38,553 nucleotides of DNA, from assembly GCA_024331095.1 (NCBI GenBank), contig JANDJE010000021.1, positions 1 through 38,553 on the forward strand. The letters run 5' to 3'. Of this stretch, positions 8,532 through 16,558 are shown piece by piece. The notes below the pieces were generated by a model that had not been told where the DNA came from, made no database searches, and saw only the letters and a program-made list of their open reading frames with translations. The position numbers were made by a program, and so were the translations under genes. Numbering within the stretch: the first letter of the stretch is position 1; each line of letters opens with the position of its first letter. This stretch comes from Nitrospira sp. GTDB lineage: Bacteria; Nitrospirota; Nitrospiria; Nitrospirales; Nitrospiraceae.

Positions 8532-9302
8532 GTGAAACGATCGACCGTGATGGGAGTCGGCCTGATTGCCTGGGTGTTTACGGCAGGGCTCCCGCAAGAG
8601 GAATACAGTTGGGCCTATGAATCGCGAACCGTGACCGACGGCGCTACGGTGCGGGGAACCGTCACGTTTCAAGGGACGATTCCGCCGCCCAAGGAATTCG
8701 AACTGCGTCGGTATCCGGACCAAGTGTTTTGCGGTGCGTTGTCGGATGGAAACGGGCGGCGATTCATGACGGAGGTCCAGGTCGGGCAAGGTGGAGGACT
8801 CAAGGACGTTGTGGTCGTGATAGAGGGGGTCCAGAGCGGCAAGCCGTTTACCTTTACGGACGCCAAGGTGGAGGCCGTCGTTTGCCAGTTTTTACCGTTT
8901 GTCACGGTCGTCAGCGACAAACGGCAATTGACTGTTACGAACAGAGATCCTGTCTCGCATGATATTCAGGGGTATGCCTACGATCAGGCGGGGGTGGACA
9001 TCGTCTTGCATCGCCCTTCGCTCAAGGCGACCGGCACGACGGACGTCGTAAACCTTGTCAAGGGCCGAAAGGTCTTCACCATGCAGTGCGGCATGCATCC
9101 CTACATGCAGAACTGGGGCTATGCGATCGACAATCCCTATTATGCAGTGACCGGCGAGGCCGGTTCGTTTGTAATCGATGACTTGCCGGCCGGCACCTAC
9201 CATGTGAAGGCCTGGCATCCCGTGCTGGGCACTCGAGAGCAAGACGTGACGGTCGGACCGAAGGGGACGGCCGCGATCGAATTTGTGTTTGAGGCGAGGT
9301 GA
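8532..9302 (+). CDS. Exported blue-copper-like protein with carboxypeptidase-regulatory-type domain
   Basis: A protein of 256 residues. GTG 8532 is the best start because AGGAGG (8519-8524) precedes it by 7 nt and a signal peptide follows. The N-terminal part (VRGTVTFQGTIPPP, then LKDVVVVIEGV) and C-terminal part (GSFVIDDLPAGTYHVKAWHP) match the beta-sandwich of plastocyanin-like proteins sometimes labelled methylamine-utilisation proteins. A likely type-1 copper set is visible: His143 (VSHDIQGY) and C186-x2-H189-x2-M192 (CGMHPYM). It may be the periplasmic electron acceptor or donor for the neighbouring multicopper oxidases, which is inference from position. It overlaps the next gene by 4 nt (GTGA), indicating translational coupling. 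Confidence 0.7.
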   Translation: MKRSTVMGVGLIAWVFTAGLPQEEYSWAYESRTVTDGATVRGTVTFQGTIPPPKEFELRRYPDQVFCGALSDGNGRRFMTEVQVGQGGGLKDVVVVIEGVQSGKPFTFTDAKVEAVVCQFLPFVTVVSDKRQLTVTNRDPVSHDIQGYAYDQAGVDIVLHRPSLKATGTTDVVNLVKGRKVFTMQCGMHPYMQNWGYAIDNPYYAVTGEAGSFVIDDLPAGTYHVKAWHPVLGTREQDVTVGPKGTAAIEFVFEAR

Positions 9303-9739
9303 GCAAGCAGGCGATGGTGAAAACGACGCTCTCCCCGATATTTTTGACCTTTATTGTATTGTTGGGTTGGTTGGTCATGGGGACTGCGCCCATTCACGCG
9401 GCCTCCATCAAGCAGATTCAAGAACAAGGCCGAGCGATGGTAAGGGACGCCGAGGAAATGGTGATGCACGGCGGGATGGGCGATGGGAGGGCTATTCTGC
9501 ACCATTGCGCCGAAGTATCAAAGCAAGCTCAGGCGATTCTCAAACTGTTGCCTGCCGGCAGTAGTCAAGGCAGGGAGGCCGCGCCGCATTTGGAGGAAGC
9601 CATCAAACATTGTAAACGGGTCGAAGAAATGGGTGACAAGGTGGACCCGGGAGCCAGCCTGAACCCTGCGATCAAAGCTCGCACCGCGGCGCGAGAAGCG
9701 ATGAAGCATCTCGCCGCCATGAAAGACGACGGGACATAA
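9299..9739 (+). CDS. SmbP-like small periplasmic metal-binding protein
   Basis: A protein of 146 residues with a signal peptide (hydrophobic FLTFIVLLGWLVMG, cleavage near HAAS). The mature protein is helical, with spaced His, Met, Glu and Cys residues (EEMVMHGGMGDGRAILHHC, HLEEAIKHC, AMKHLAAM), as in SmbP, the copper-binding four-helix protein described in Nitrosomonas. It has fewer histidines than classical SmbP, so the match is to the family style rather than certain. GTG 9299 overlaps the upstream stop; ATG 9314 would remove five residues but has a weak ribosome-binding site. Likely job: buffering copper or another metal in the periplasm next to copper enzymes. Confidence 0.55.
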   Translation: MSKQAMVKTTLSPIFLTFIVLLGWLVMGTAPIHAASIKQIQEQGRAMVRDAEEMVMHGGMGDGRAILHHCAEVSKQAQAILKLLPAGSSQGREAAPHLEEAIKHCKRVEEMGDKVDPGASLNPAIKARTAAREAMKHLAAMKDDGT

Positions 9740-10130
9740 AAAAGCAAGATGAATGGCACGATGAACGCAGCAAGGATGGCAAGGATGGGATGGAGCGTGT
9801 GGTACATACTGGAGTCGAACGAATGAGGCTCCGTGTCGGCACATTCTCTGCCTCCCTTCTCTCATGACGGGAAACCCTGCGCATCTCTGATGTTTCTTGC
9901 TTGTTTGCCGGCCGCCACCGCAGGGCGACGCCTGGCTTCTCCTCTCATGATGAGCAACGTTTTTTGGCGAAACCGGCTCTCGTTTTTGGAGGAGAGCGGG
10001 CAGGAGGGGATGGTTCCTTCTTCGCCCGACAGGTAGTAAGATGATTTCATGACGGTCAGTCGGCGGAGCACCTGATTTTATGAGGGGGTAAGGCGCAGGC
10101 AAGAGGGAATAGAGGGAATAATATGGTCTC
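9740..10130. other. Intergenic region with a predicted branched hairpin
   Basis: No gene is supported on either strand. The best structure is at 9966-10026. An outer 6-bp stem (9966-9971 with 10021-10026) encloses a 9-bp hairpin with one mismatch (9973-9981 with 9992-10000) and a small 4-bp hairpin (10002-10005 with 10015-10018). It lies downstream of the SmbP-like gene and upstream of the promoter for oxidase 2, so it would belong to the 3' end of the upstream transcript. A purine-rich, imperfectly repeated stretch at about 9770-9795 has no assigned role. Confidence 0.4.
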
Positions 10131-10159
10131 TTGAAAAATCCCGCTCAACCCGTTATAAA
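10131..10159 (+). promoter_or_regulatory. Sigma70-like promoter for multicopper oxidase 2
   Basis: TTGAAA (10131-10136) and TATAAA (10154-10159) are separated by exactly 17 nt, five of six matches to consensus in each box. Transcription would start near 10166, giving a leader of about 195 nt before ATG 10362. That leader includes inverted repeats such as CCGGC at 10163 with GCCGG about 25 nt downstream. The promoter means the second oxidase need not depend on the upstream genes. Confidence 0.6.
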
Positions 10160-10361
10160 CAACCGGCTGAAGTTCAAAGAGAGCGGTGCCGGCTTCGCGC
10201 CGAGAGAAATTCCCGTCGACTGCGATAAGTAACACGAAGCAATATCTGGATGGCCGTGGTCCAGCGTAATCTTTCGCATACAAGTTCTTTTTCTTCTCTG
10301 CCCCTTTTCTTGCCGTATTTGTCCCATAAAAATGTGTGTCCGAACGAGGAGGCCAAACGTT

Positions 10362-13300
10362 ATGACTGCTTCAATTAAAAGGATTTGGTCTGGAGTCCTT
10401 GGCTTTGCAATCTGCCTGACATTGGCCGGCGTGTATCCGGCCGATGCCGTCACGTCCCATGAGACGCATGATTCGAAGGCCAATCAGGCGCAGCCCGTGC
10501 ATTGGCAAGCCGGTCCGACGTTGCAAGACAAAATGTCGAAGGCGATCGAGCAGGTCGAACGGGAAGTGCAGACCAAGGGCCCATTCAGAGGAGCCAGCGC
10601 GCACGCCATGCAGCAGGGGATTTTGCTGGTGGCGGAGGATCAAGATAAGGTGAAAGTGACCCAGGGTATGCGGTGCCCCGCTCATGCTCCGGTCCGGGCT
10701 TACGATATCACGGCCCTCAATGTCGAGATCACCGTGAATCGGTTCGGGGACTTTTACCCCGGGTACATGTATGCGTTGACGGAAAATGTTCCGGGCGTTC
10801 GCGAAGAGGAAGAGAAAAATAGAGCGGCTCGCGAGAGCGAGGATCAGACGTTCGCCGGTGGGGCGGTGTCGACCGGCCTCCAGGGCGATTTGATTCAGCC
10901 GCTCGTGATTCGCGCTAATCAGGGCGATTGTCTTCGGATTACCCTGCGCAACGCGATCGACGGCGAGCCGACGAACATGATCATCAATGGGTCGCAGATG
11001 CTGGTGGCCGCGACCGGCAAGCCGGCGACGGCCAACAACCCTGACGCGCTCGTCGCTCCAGGCAAGGTCGGGGAATTTGAATGGTATATCCCAGTCGATC
11101 TTCAGGAGGGGGGGCGTGCTTTCCATAGCCATGCCACCAGAGATCAGTACTCACTGGGCTTGCTGGGTTCGCTCGTGGTTGAGCCGAGGGGTTCTCGTTA
11201 TCTGAGTCCCTTTACCGGGGAAGAGATGAAGAGTGGCTGGGAAGCCATGATCGACGTGGAGGGCGGGTCCGATTTTCGCGAATTCGTCATTTTTTACCAT
11301 GAGGCGGGGGACGAAACGTTCCGGCTGTTGAACCGAAAGGGCGACATGCTTCCGCAACGGGATGCCCACACCGATACCTATCGACCCGCCGCCCGACTGC
11401 TCAACTATCGGAGCGAGCCACATGGGGAACGGTTGGAGTTGCAGGCTCATTTGATTGGTTTTGCGGACGAATCCCAAGGGTATGGGTCGTATACCTTCGG
11501 CGATCCCGCCACTACGATCCCTCGCTCGTATCTTGGAGATCCGGCCAAGTTTCGCATGGTCGGCGGATCGGAAATCGTGCATTCTCATCACTTGCACGGA
11601 GGGTCGATTCGTTGGGCCAGACAACCTGAGACCAGCAGGCTCGATCCGACTCTGTCGAAGAACGGACCGGTCAAGTTCCCGCTCATCAACGATACGTCCG
11701 ACCGTTTGGACGTCCAGTCGATCGGACCGTCTGAAATCTACGACGAGGTCATCGAGGGTGGTTCGGGAGGACTGCAGGCGCTCGCCGGGGAGTTTGTGTT
11801 CCACTGCCATATCCCCCAGCACTACGTAACCGGTATGTGGGGATTCTGGCGTGTGTACAACACGTTGCAGGCGCCTGGTTTTCAAACCGACGTCATGAAG
11901 CCGTTGGTTGAGTTGCCTGACCGCAAAGGCAAGATCAAGCCGGCCGTCACGTCGGACAAGCTTGTTGGAACAATAGTCGATTGGTACGGCGGCAAGAAGT
12001 ACGAAATCACCAAGGACAAGACAGATTGGAAAGCCAATCCGGTGAAGGTATCCATCAAGGATTGGGTTGAGTACATGCTTCCGCCTCAGGGTCTACCTGG
12101 GAAGACCGAGGATCAGGTGAAGCAGGCGCAGGCCCATGACGCCACGGTCGTCAATTGGAAGTGGGAAGGAAATCTGGCGCTGAACGAACCGGAGACGCCG
12201 CATCAGTGGGCCAACTACGTCTCGCCGGCTCCTTTGAAGCGGCCGCCCATTCTGTTCGACCCGCAGACGGGTAAACTAGCGTTCCCGTGGCTTCGCCCAC
12301 ATCTGGGGAAACGTCCGCCCTTTGCTCCGAATCACGGAGGAGCTCCGTGGCTTGAGCCGTTCCACGTTCGGGAAGACGGAACCAAAAGTACGGAACCGGC
12401 CAGACCGGGAGAGCAAGGGCCGTGGAGTCTGTGTCCGGAGAATGCTCCGAGAAAGTACTTTACGATCCATTCAATTACACTGCCGATTACCCTGAAGAAA
12501 GCGACGGCCAAAACGCCGGCCATCGTGGATCCGATCGGCATGATTTATGTGCTGCATGAGGAGGAGGAAGAAGTCAGGAAAACACCTGAGAAGCAGGTGC
12601 CATTGGTTATCCGGGCCAACGTCTATGATTGCGTCGACGTCATTTTCAAAAATGAAATTCCGGACGACGCGCGAACGGGGTGGGCGAATAAAATCAATCT
12701 CCATCCGCATTTCTTCCAGTTCGATACCAGCGCGTCAGACGGTCCGACGATTGGATTCTCTTATGACATGTCGCTGCGCGCCTTTACGATGTTGAAGGAT
12801 CCCGCGCCGAACGAGGGGATGCCGCTGCCGGCCAACACCGTGTTGACGGCGGACGTCAAAGCCGGTGCATCAAGCATTACGGTGGCGGACCCGTCGAAGT
12901 TCCATATCAATACCGAACTCGGCGTTGGAATGGATGATCCCAAGTATTTCGAGGTCGCGCGAATCAAAGGTATCAATGGGAAGACCGTGACGTTTGATCG
13001 CCCTTTGAAGCACGGGCATAAGAAAAACGACATCGTCAGCGTCGAGTTCATTCGCGAGCGGTGGTATGTCGATGCGGATCTCGGAACGGTATACTGGCAC
13101 GATCACGTGTTCGGGACGGATACGTGGGGTCATGGGCTTTTCTCGGCCTTGATCACGGAGCCGCCGCGCTCGACGTATCATGATCCGGTCACGGGCAAAG
13201 AAATTCGGAGCGGTCCCATCGCGGACATTCACACGTTGGAGCCCGTCTCCGCGCACATTCGCGGCAGCTTCCGAGAAGTCATGATGCATATCATGGACAG

Positions 13301-15095
13301 CAATGCTAGAACGGCGGAGCTGATCACGACGGATAATCCGCAAGCCAAGGTTGGGGCCGTGACTGTGGACGGTCCGCCGTCTCATCAATTCCCACCGAGA
13401 ATCAACAAGTCGCCTATGTGGTTCTTGAATGGTGGAGAGGCGACGACCGGCAGCGGCTACAGCATGCGAGTCGAGCCGTTGAGCGTGCGACTGGCCAATG
13501 AGCCGGACCCGTCGAAACTGTTCGTCTCAGGGATTCACGGTGATCCGGCCACGCCGTTGCTGCGGGCCTATCTGGGAGATCCGATTCTCGTGAGAGCATT
13601 GGTCGGTTCGGCCAATGAGGTGCATACGTGGCATGTCACGGGCCACTGGTTCCCGATGGAGCGGTACGCAACCGCGGCGATGCCTCGGAGTACCATCCAT
13701 CTGGTGATCGGCGAGCGGTATGACCCGGCCATTCCGGCCGCGGGAGGACCGCAAAAAATGGCCGGCGATTATTTGTACTACAGCGGGAGAGCCTCCCACT
13801 TCTCGGAGGGAAGTTGGGGAATCATCCGCGTGTACGATGAACTTCAGAAAGACCTGAAGCCGTTGCCGGGGCGCGAGGAAATTCAGAAATCCGCTTCCTC
13901 AGTGTGTCCGGCCGACGCCCCAGTCAAGTCGTTTAACGTGTCGGCGGTCGATCAGCAGATCCGCTATCACGAAGGGGCGCCGGGTGTGATGGAGGTCGAT
14001 CTCGAGAGAAAAATGGTCTTCGGGAACGAACAGGGCAAGATGTACGTCCTTGAAGGCGATCGTGGAAAGGTCAAGGCCGGCGAGTTGAAGCCGAGCCCAT
14101 TAACGCTCCACGTCAACGTCGGAGATTGCGTCAAAATCCATCTCAAGAACGAGATGGCGAAAGAACGGGCCGGCTTCCACGTCGATATGATGGCCTTTGA
14201 TCCAAAGGATTCATTCGGGGCGAATGTCGGCAACAATCCCGGCGATCAGACGATCGGTCCGGGAGAAAAAAGAACGTACACGTACTACGCTCATCCGGAA
14301 TACGGGGAAGTCGCCGCGTTGATTCAGGATTGGGGCAACGTGGTGGAGAATCCTCGAAACGGATTGTTCGGCTCGATTATCGTCGGGCCGAGGGGCTCTC
14401 AGTATCGAGATCCCGTGACCGGCGAAGATATTTCCATGAAGAGCAGTTGGAGAGCCGACGTGCTTGTCGACCGAACGATCCCCGGGAACGAGAAGCGGAA
14501 GAATTATCGTGACTTCTCGCTCATGTTCCAAGACGAGGACAACATCGTGGGGGTCAGCTTCATGCCGTACATTCAGCAGGTGGCGGGAATTACGGCCGTG
14601 AACTATCGGTCCGAGCCGGCAGCCTGGAGAGTCGAAAAGGGCTGTGACGTGTCGGAAGTCTTCAGTTGCGTGAAGGCGGGCGAGATTCCATCAACGCCCT
14701 TGTTGCAGGCTCACGTGGGAGATCCGGTGGTCATACACGTGCTGGGTGCGTTCAGCGAACAGGTCCAGCTCTTTACGGTGGACGGTCACGAGTGGCCGCA
14801 TGAGCCGTACATGAAGGGGGCCGACCAGGTCAGCACGATGGAATTCGGCGGGTCGGAGATCATCAACGCGTATCTGACCGGAGGAGCCGGTGGTCCGAAC
14901 AAGATCGTCGGCGATTACATCTGGAAGAATCAGAGGCCGGCCTATGCCAATGCGGGGCAGTGGGGTCTGTTCAAGGTTTTGCCGGTCGATGATCGGAGAA
15001 TCCTGCCTTTGAACCCGCAAGTTCCACCGACCAAGCGGGTGGAACAGCCGAGCGGGGAAGCAAAGGCTACTCCGACGTCGATGAGTGAAGAGTAG
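10362..15095 (+). CDS. Giant six-cupredoxin multicopper oxidase, paralog 2
   Basis: An exported protein of 1577 residues, collinear with the first oxidase throughout. ATG 10362 is preferred over 10332 because AGGAGG precedes it by 9 nt and a signal peptide then begins cleanly (MTASIKRIWSGVLGF, ending near PADAV). The copper motifs are conserved: HSHHLH (407-412), HCHIPQHYVTGM (from 481), HPH (781-783), WHDH (His913, His915) and HTWHVTGH (1088-1095). The permuted order of type-1 before type-2/3 motifs and the inserted beta domain in repeat 2 are also kept. Near-identity in the catalytic parts and divergence in the N-terminus, linkers and C-terminal tail suggest an old tandem duplication with both copies under selection. 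The two may differ in expression, since this copy has its own promoter. Probable role: extracytoplasmic oxidation of a metal ion with O2; the substrate is not known. Confidence 0.88.
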   Translation: MTASIKRIWSGVLGFAICLTLAGVYPADAVTSHETHDSKANQAQPVHWQAGPTLQDKMSKAIEQVEREVQTKGPFRGASAHAMQQGILLVAEDQDKVKVTQGMRCPAHAPVRAYDITALNVEITVNRFGDFYPGYMYALTENVPGVREEEEKNRAARESEDQTFAGGAVSTGLQGDLIQPLVIRANQGDCLRITLRNAIDGEPTNMIINGSQMLVAATGKPATANNPDALVAPGKVGEFEWYIPVDLQEGGRAFHSHATRDQYSLGLLGSLVVEPRGSRYLSPFTGEEMKSGWEAMIDVEGGSDFREFVIFYHEAGDETFRLLNRKGDMLPQRDAHTDTYRPAARLLNYRSEPHGERLELQAHLIGFADESQGYGSYTFGDPATTIPRSYLGDPAKFRMVGGSEIVHSHHLHGGSIRWARQPETSRLDPTLSKNGPVKFPLINDTSDRLDVQSIGPSEIYDEVIEGGSGGLQALAGEFVFHCHIPQHYVTGMWGFWRVYNTLQAPGFQTDVMKPLVELPDRKGKIKPAVTSDKLVGTIVDWYGGKKYEITKDKTDWKANPVKVSIKDWVEYMLPPQGLPGKTEDQVKQAQAHDATVVNWKWEGNLALNEPETPHQWANYVSPAPLKRPPILFDPQTGKLAFPWLRPHLGKRPPFAPNHGGAPWLEPFHVREDGTKSTEPARPGEQGPWSLCPENAPRKYFTIHSITLPITLKKATAKTPAIVDPIGMIYVLHEEEEEVRKTPEKQVPLVIRANVYDCVDVIFKNEIPDDARTGWANKINLHPHFFQFDTSASDGPTIGFSYDMSLRAFTMLKDPAPNEGMPLPANTVLTADVKAGASSITVADPSKFHINTELGVGMDDPKYFEVARIKGINGKTVTFDRPLKHGHKKNDIVSVEFIRERWYVDADLGTVYWHDHVFGTDTWGHGLFSALITEPPRSTYHDPVTGKEIRSGPIADIHTLEPVSAHIRGSFREVMMHIMDSNARTAELITTDNPQAKVGAVTVDGPPSHQFPPRINKSPMWFLNGGEATTGSGYSMRVEPLSVRLANEPDPSKLFVSGIHGDPATPLLRAYLGDPILVRALVGSANEVHTWHVTGHWFPMERYATAAMPRSTIHLVIGERYDPAIPAAGGPQKMAGDYLYYSGRASHFSEGSWGIIRVYDELQKDLKPLPGREEIQKSASSVCPADAPVKSFNVSAVDQQIRYHEGAPGVMEVDLERKMVFGNEQGKMYVLEGDRGKVKAGELKPSPLTLHVNVGDCVKIHLKNEMAKERAGFHVDMMAFDPKDSFGANVGNNPGDQTIGPGEKRTYTYYAHPEYGEVAALIQDWGNVVENPRNGLFGSIIVGPRGSQYRDPVTGEDISMKSSWRADVLVDRTIPGNEKRKNYRDFSLMFQDEDNIVGVSFMPYIQQVAGITAVNYRSEPAAWRVEKGCDVSEVFSCVKAGEIPSTPLLQAHVGDPVVIHVLGAFSEQVQLFTVDGHEWPHEPYMKGADQVSTMEFGGSEIINAYLTGGAGGPNKIVGDYIWKNQRPAYANAGQWGLFKVLPVDDRRILPLNPQVPPTKRVEQPSGEAKATPTSMSEE

Positions 15096-15101
15096 ATCAG
15101 C

Positions 15102-15139
15102 CGCGCCGGTGTATCGGTTTAACACCGATACACCGCGCG
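15102..15139 (+). terminator. Strong hairpin after multicopper oxidase 2
   Basis: A perfect 11-bp stem (15108-15118 with 15124-15134) with a 5-nt loop is extended by further G-C pairs after a bulge. It lies just downstream of the oxidase stop. There is no T-run, so it could be a 3'-end stabiliser or processing barrier rather than a full intrinsic terminator. Confidence 0.5.
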
Positions 15140-15244
15140 TCTCAGTGTGCCGGATATTCTGAGTGTGACGCCGGGGGGCTTATGCCCCCCGGTTTGCTTC
15201 TGGTGCCGCCCGTCATATTTCAAGTTAAAGAGGATTCAAAACAC

Positions 15245-15775
15245 ATGACGATGCGCGTTCGCAATCCATTCCGAGCCGGAGTCATGATCCTCACCATGAT
15301 GGCGGGCTGGCCAACGCACGTCGCGGTCTTCGGTGAAGATACGCAGGTTCCGCCGGTGAGTCGCGTTGAAGCCGTGCTCGCCAAAGAGCACCAAAGTCGA
15401 GAGAGCGAGATCAAAGCGGAATTTGTCCAGGCTGGATTGACGAACGTTCATTTCCAATATGCCAAAATGGGGCACCCGCCGAAAAACATCGGATTGGGTC
15501 GCGATGTTCCGGCGGACAAAGCGAGAGAAGCCATCCGTCTCGCCATTAAGTACAACGGCGGCATCGAGATCCTTTTGCCGGAACGACTCTTCCCGCCCCG
15601 ATTCATCACCATTGCTTCCTCCAATTTCGACGATACAGTTGAGTATCCGATCGACGCCTCAGAACTGGCCAAGTTGCAGGACCCGACGCTGACGACGGAA
15701 TCGTTCCACCGCCTGTACCGGGACCTGACATCCGTCCCACTGGAAATCAAGGGACGCCACCTAAGACCGTACTAA
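15245..15775 (+). CDS. Exported protein of unknown function following oxidase 2
   Basis: A protein of 176 residues if ATG 15245 is used; an upstream in-frame ATG at 15182 would add a proline/valine-rich segment without signal character. An AAAGAGG stretch lies about 10 nt before 15245. The signal peptide is clear (basic MRVRNPFRAG, hydrophobic VMILTMMAG). The mature part has an N-terminal charged helix (VEAVLAKEHQSRESEIKAEF), then a small alpha/beta region with KAREAIRLAIKYNGGIEILLPE. I recognise no family and see no metal motif. Position suggests association with oxidase 2, but the hairpin at 15102-15139 lies between them. Confidence 0.6.
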   Translation: MTMRVRNPFRAGVMILTMMAGWPTHVAVFGEDTQVPPVSRVEAVLAKEHQSRESEIKAEFVQAGLTNVHFQYAKMGHPPKNIGLGRDVPADKAREAIRLAIKYNGGIEILLPERLFPPRFITIASSNFDDTVEYPIDASELAKLQDPTLTTESFHRLYRDLTSVPLEIKGRHLRPY

Positions 15776-15776
15776 A

Positions 15777-15820
15777 GGTCTAAAAAGACTACGCTTCAAA
15801 ATCAGGCGCGAAGCGTATTT
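15777..15820 (-). terminator. Bidirectional terminator between convergent genes
   Basis: A perfect 8-bp stem TACGCTTC/GAAGCGTA (15790-15797 with 15810-15817) lies between two converging genes. On the minus strand it is followed by GTCTTTTT, a good T-run; on the plus strand by TTTAAAG, which is weaker. It probably terminates the minus-strand PsbP-like gene and helps end the plus-strand transcript. Confidence 0.65.
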
Positions 15821-15849
15821 AAAGGAAAAGCCGAGGCGAAGCATCACGC

Positions 15850-16458
15850 TCAAGGAGCGGGAGCCAATGGACTGATTGCGTTCTGATCCCGTCCAGGCTG
15901 ATAACTTTCCAGCATGATTCTCACCTTCGACATGACGCTCGCTTCTTCAGAACGAGGGACCTTGATGCGGATTCCTCGACCTTCATTGCGACCCAGCGTG
16001 AAGAAGTGATGTTCGATAATCGGCACTTGCTTTTCATCCACGTAGTCAAACGTCAACTCCTTGGCAGGGAGCCCAGCCAGCTCCAAGTCGCGATCTTTTC
16101 CCCACGTCACCGTGATCGAGCGTTTTTTGTACAGGTCCGTGATAATTCGGCGATGGGCGGCGGAAAACTCATCAAGCGTCTGCCGTCCATCCTGACTCTT
16201 GCCTTCCATCAAATTCAAATGCCCCGATAACGCCACCAAGCTGTGTTCGATAGGCGGATAAAGAATGACACCAGCGCCGTCCGGCATGGGGTTGCCCAGA
16301 CGCCAGTCTTCGGGGTAGCGAACGGAAAAGCCGAACCGGGCATTTGTATAAAGTTTCCACCCTGCCGGGGGGTCGAGACAAAGCGTCGATGGAGGGGCAA
16401 TAGCTCCCAGCACCGACAGCACGATCCCCATCGCAATTCCTAGCGAGAGCCATCTCAT
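15850..16458 (-). CDS. Exported PsbP-like protein
   Basis: A protein of 202 residues with a clear signal peptide (MRWLSLGIAMGIVLSVLGA, cleavage around residue 20-28). The mature N-terminus GWKLYTNARFGFSVRYPEDWRLG is the hallmark opening of PsbP-like domains, which in non-photosynthetic bacteria are periplasmic alpha-beta sandwich proteins of unclear role. The rest (LTFDYVDE, IIEHHFFTLGRNEGRGIRIKVP) continues the fold. GAGG lies 5 nt before the ATG on the minus strand. It lies 100 nt downstream of the FGE-like gene on the same strand, so the two may be co-transcribed. Confidence 0.6.
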   Translation of the reverse strand: MRWLSLGIAMGIVLSVLGAIAPPSTLCLDPPAGWKLYTNARFGFSVRYPEDWRLGNPMPDGAGVILYPPIEHSLVALSGHLNLMEGKSQDGRQTLDEFSAAHRRIITDLYKKRSITVTWGKDRDLELAGLPAKELTFDYVDEKQVPIIEHHFFTLGRNEGRGIRIKVPRSEEASVMSKVRIMLESYQPGRDQNAISPLAPAP

Positions 16459-16558
16459 AGGATCCTCGTTATTTCCTCTAAAAAGATCAAGACACGTCGT
16501 TCCCCAAGGATTCGCTCAACTGCACACTCACCTTAGCTGATCGTGAACGGCTCCTCTA

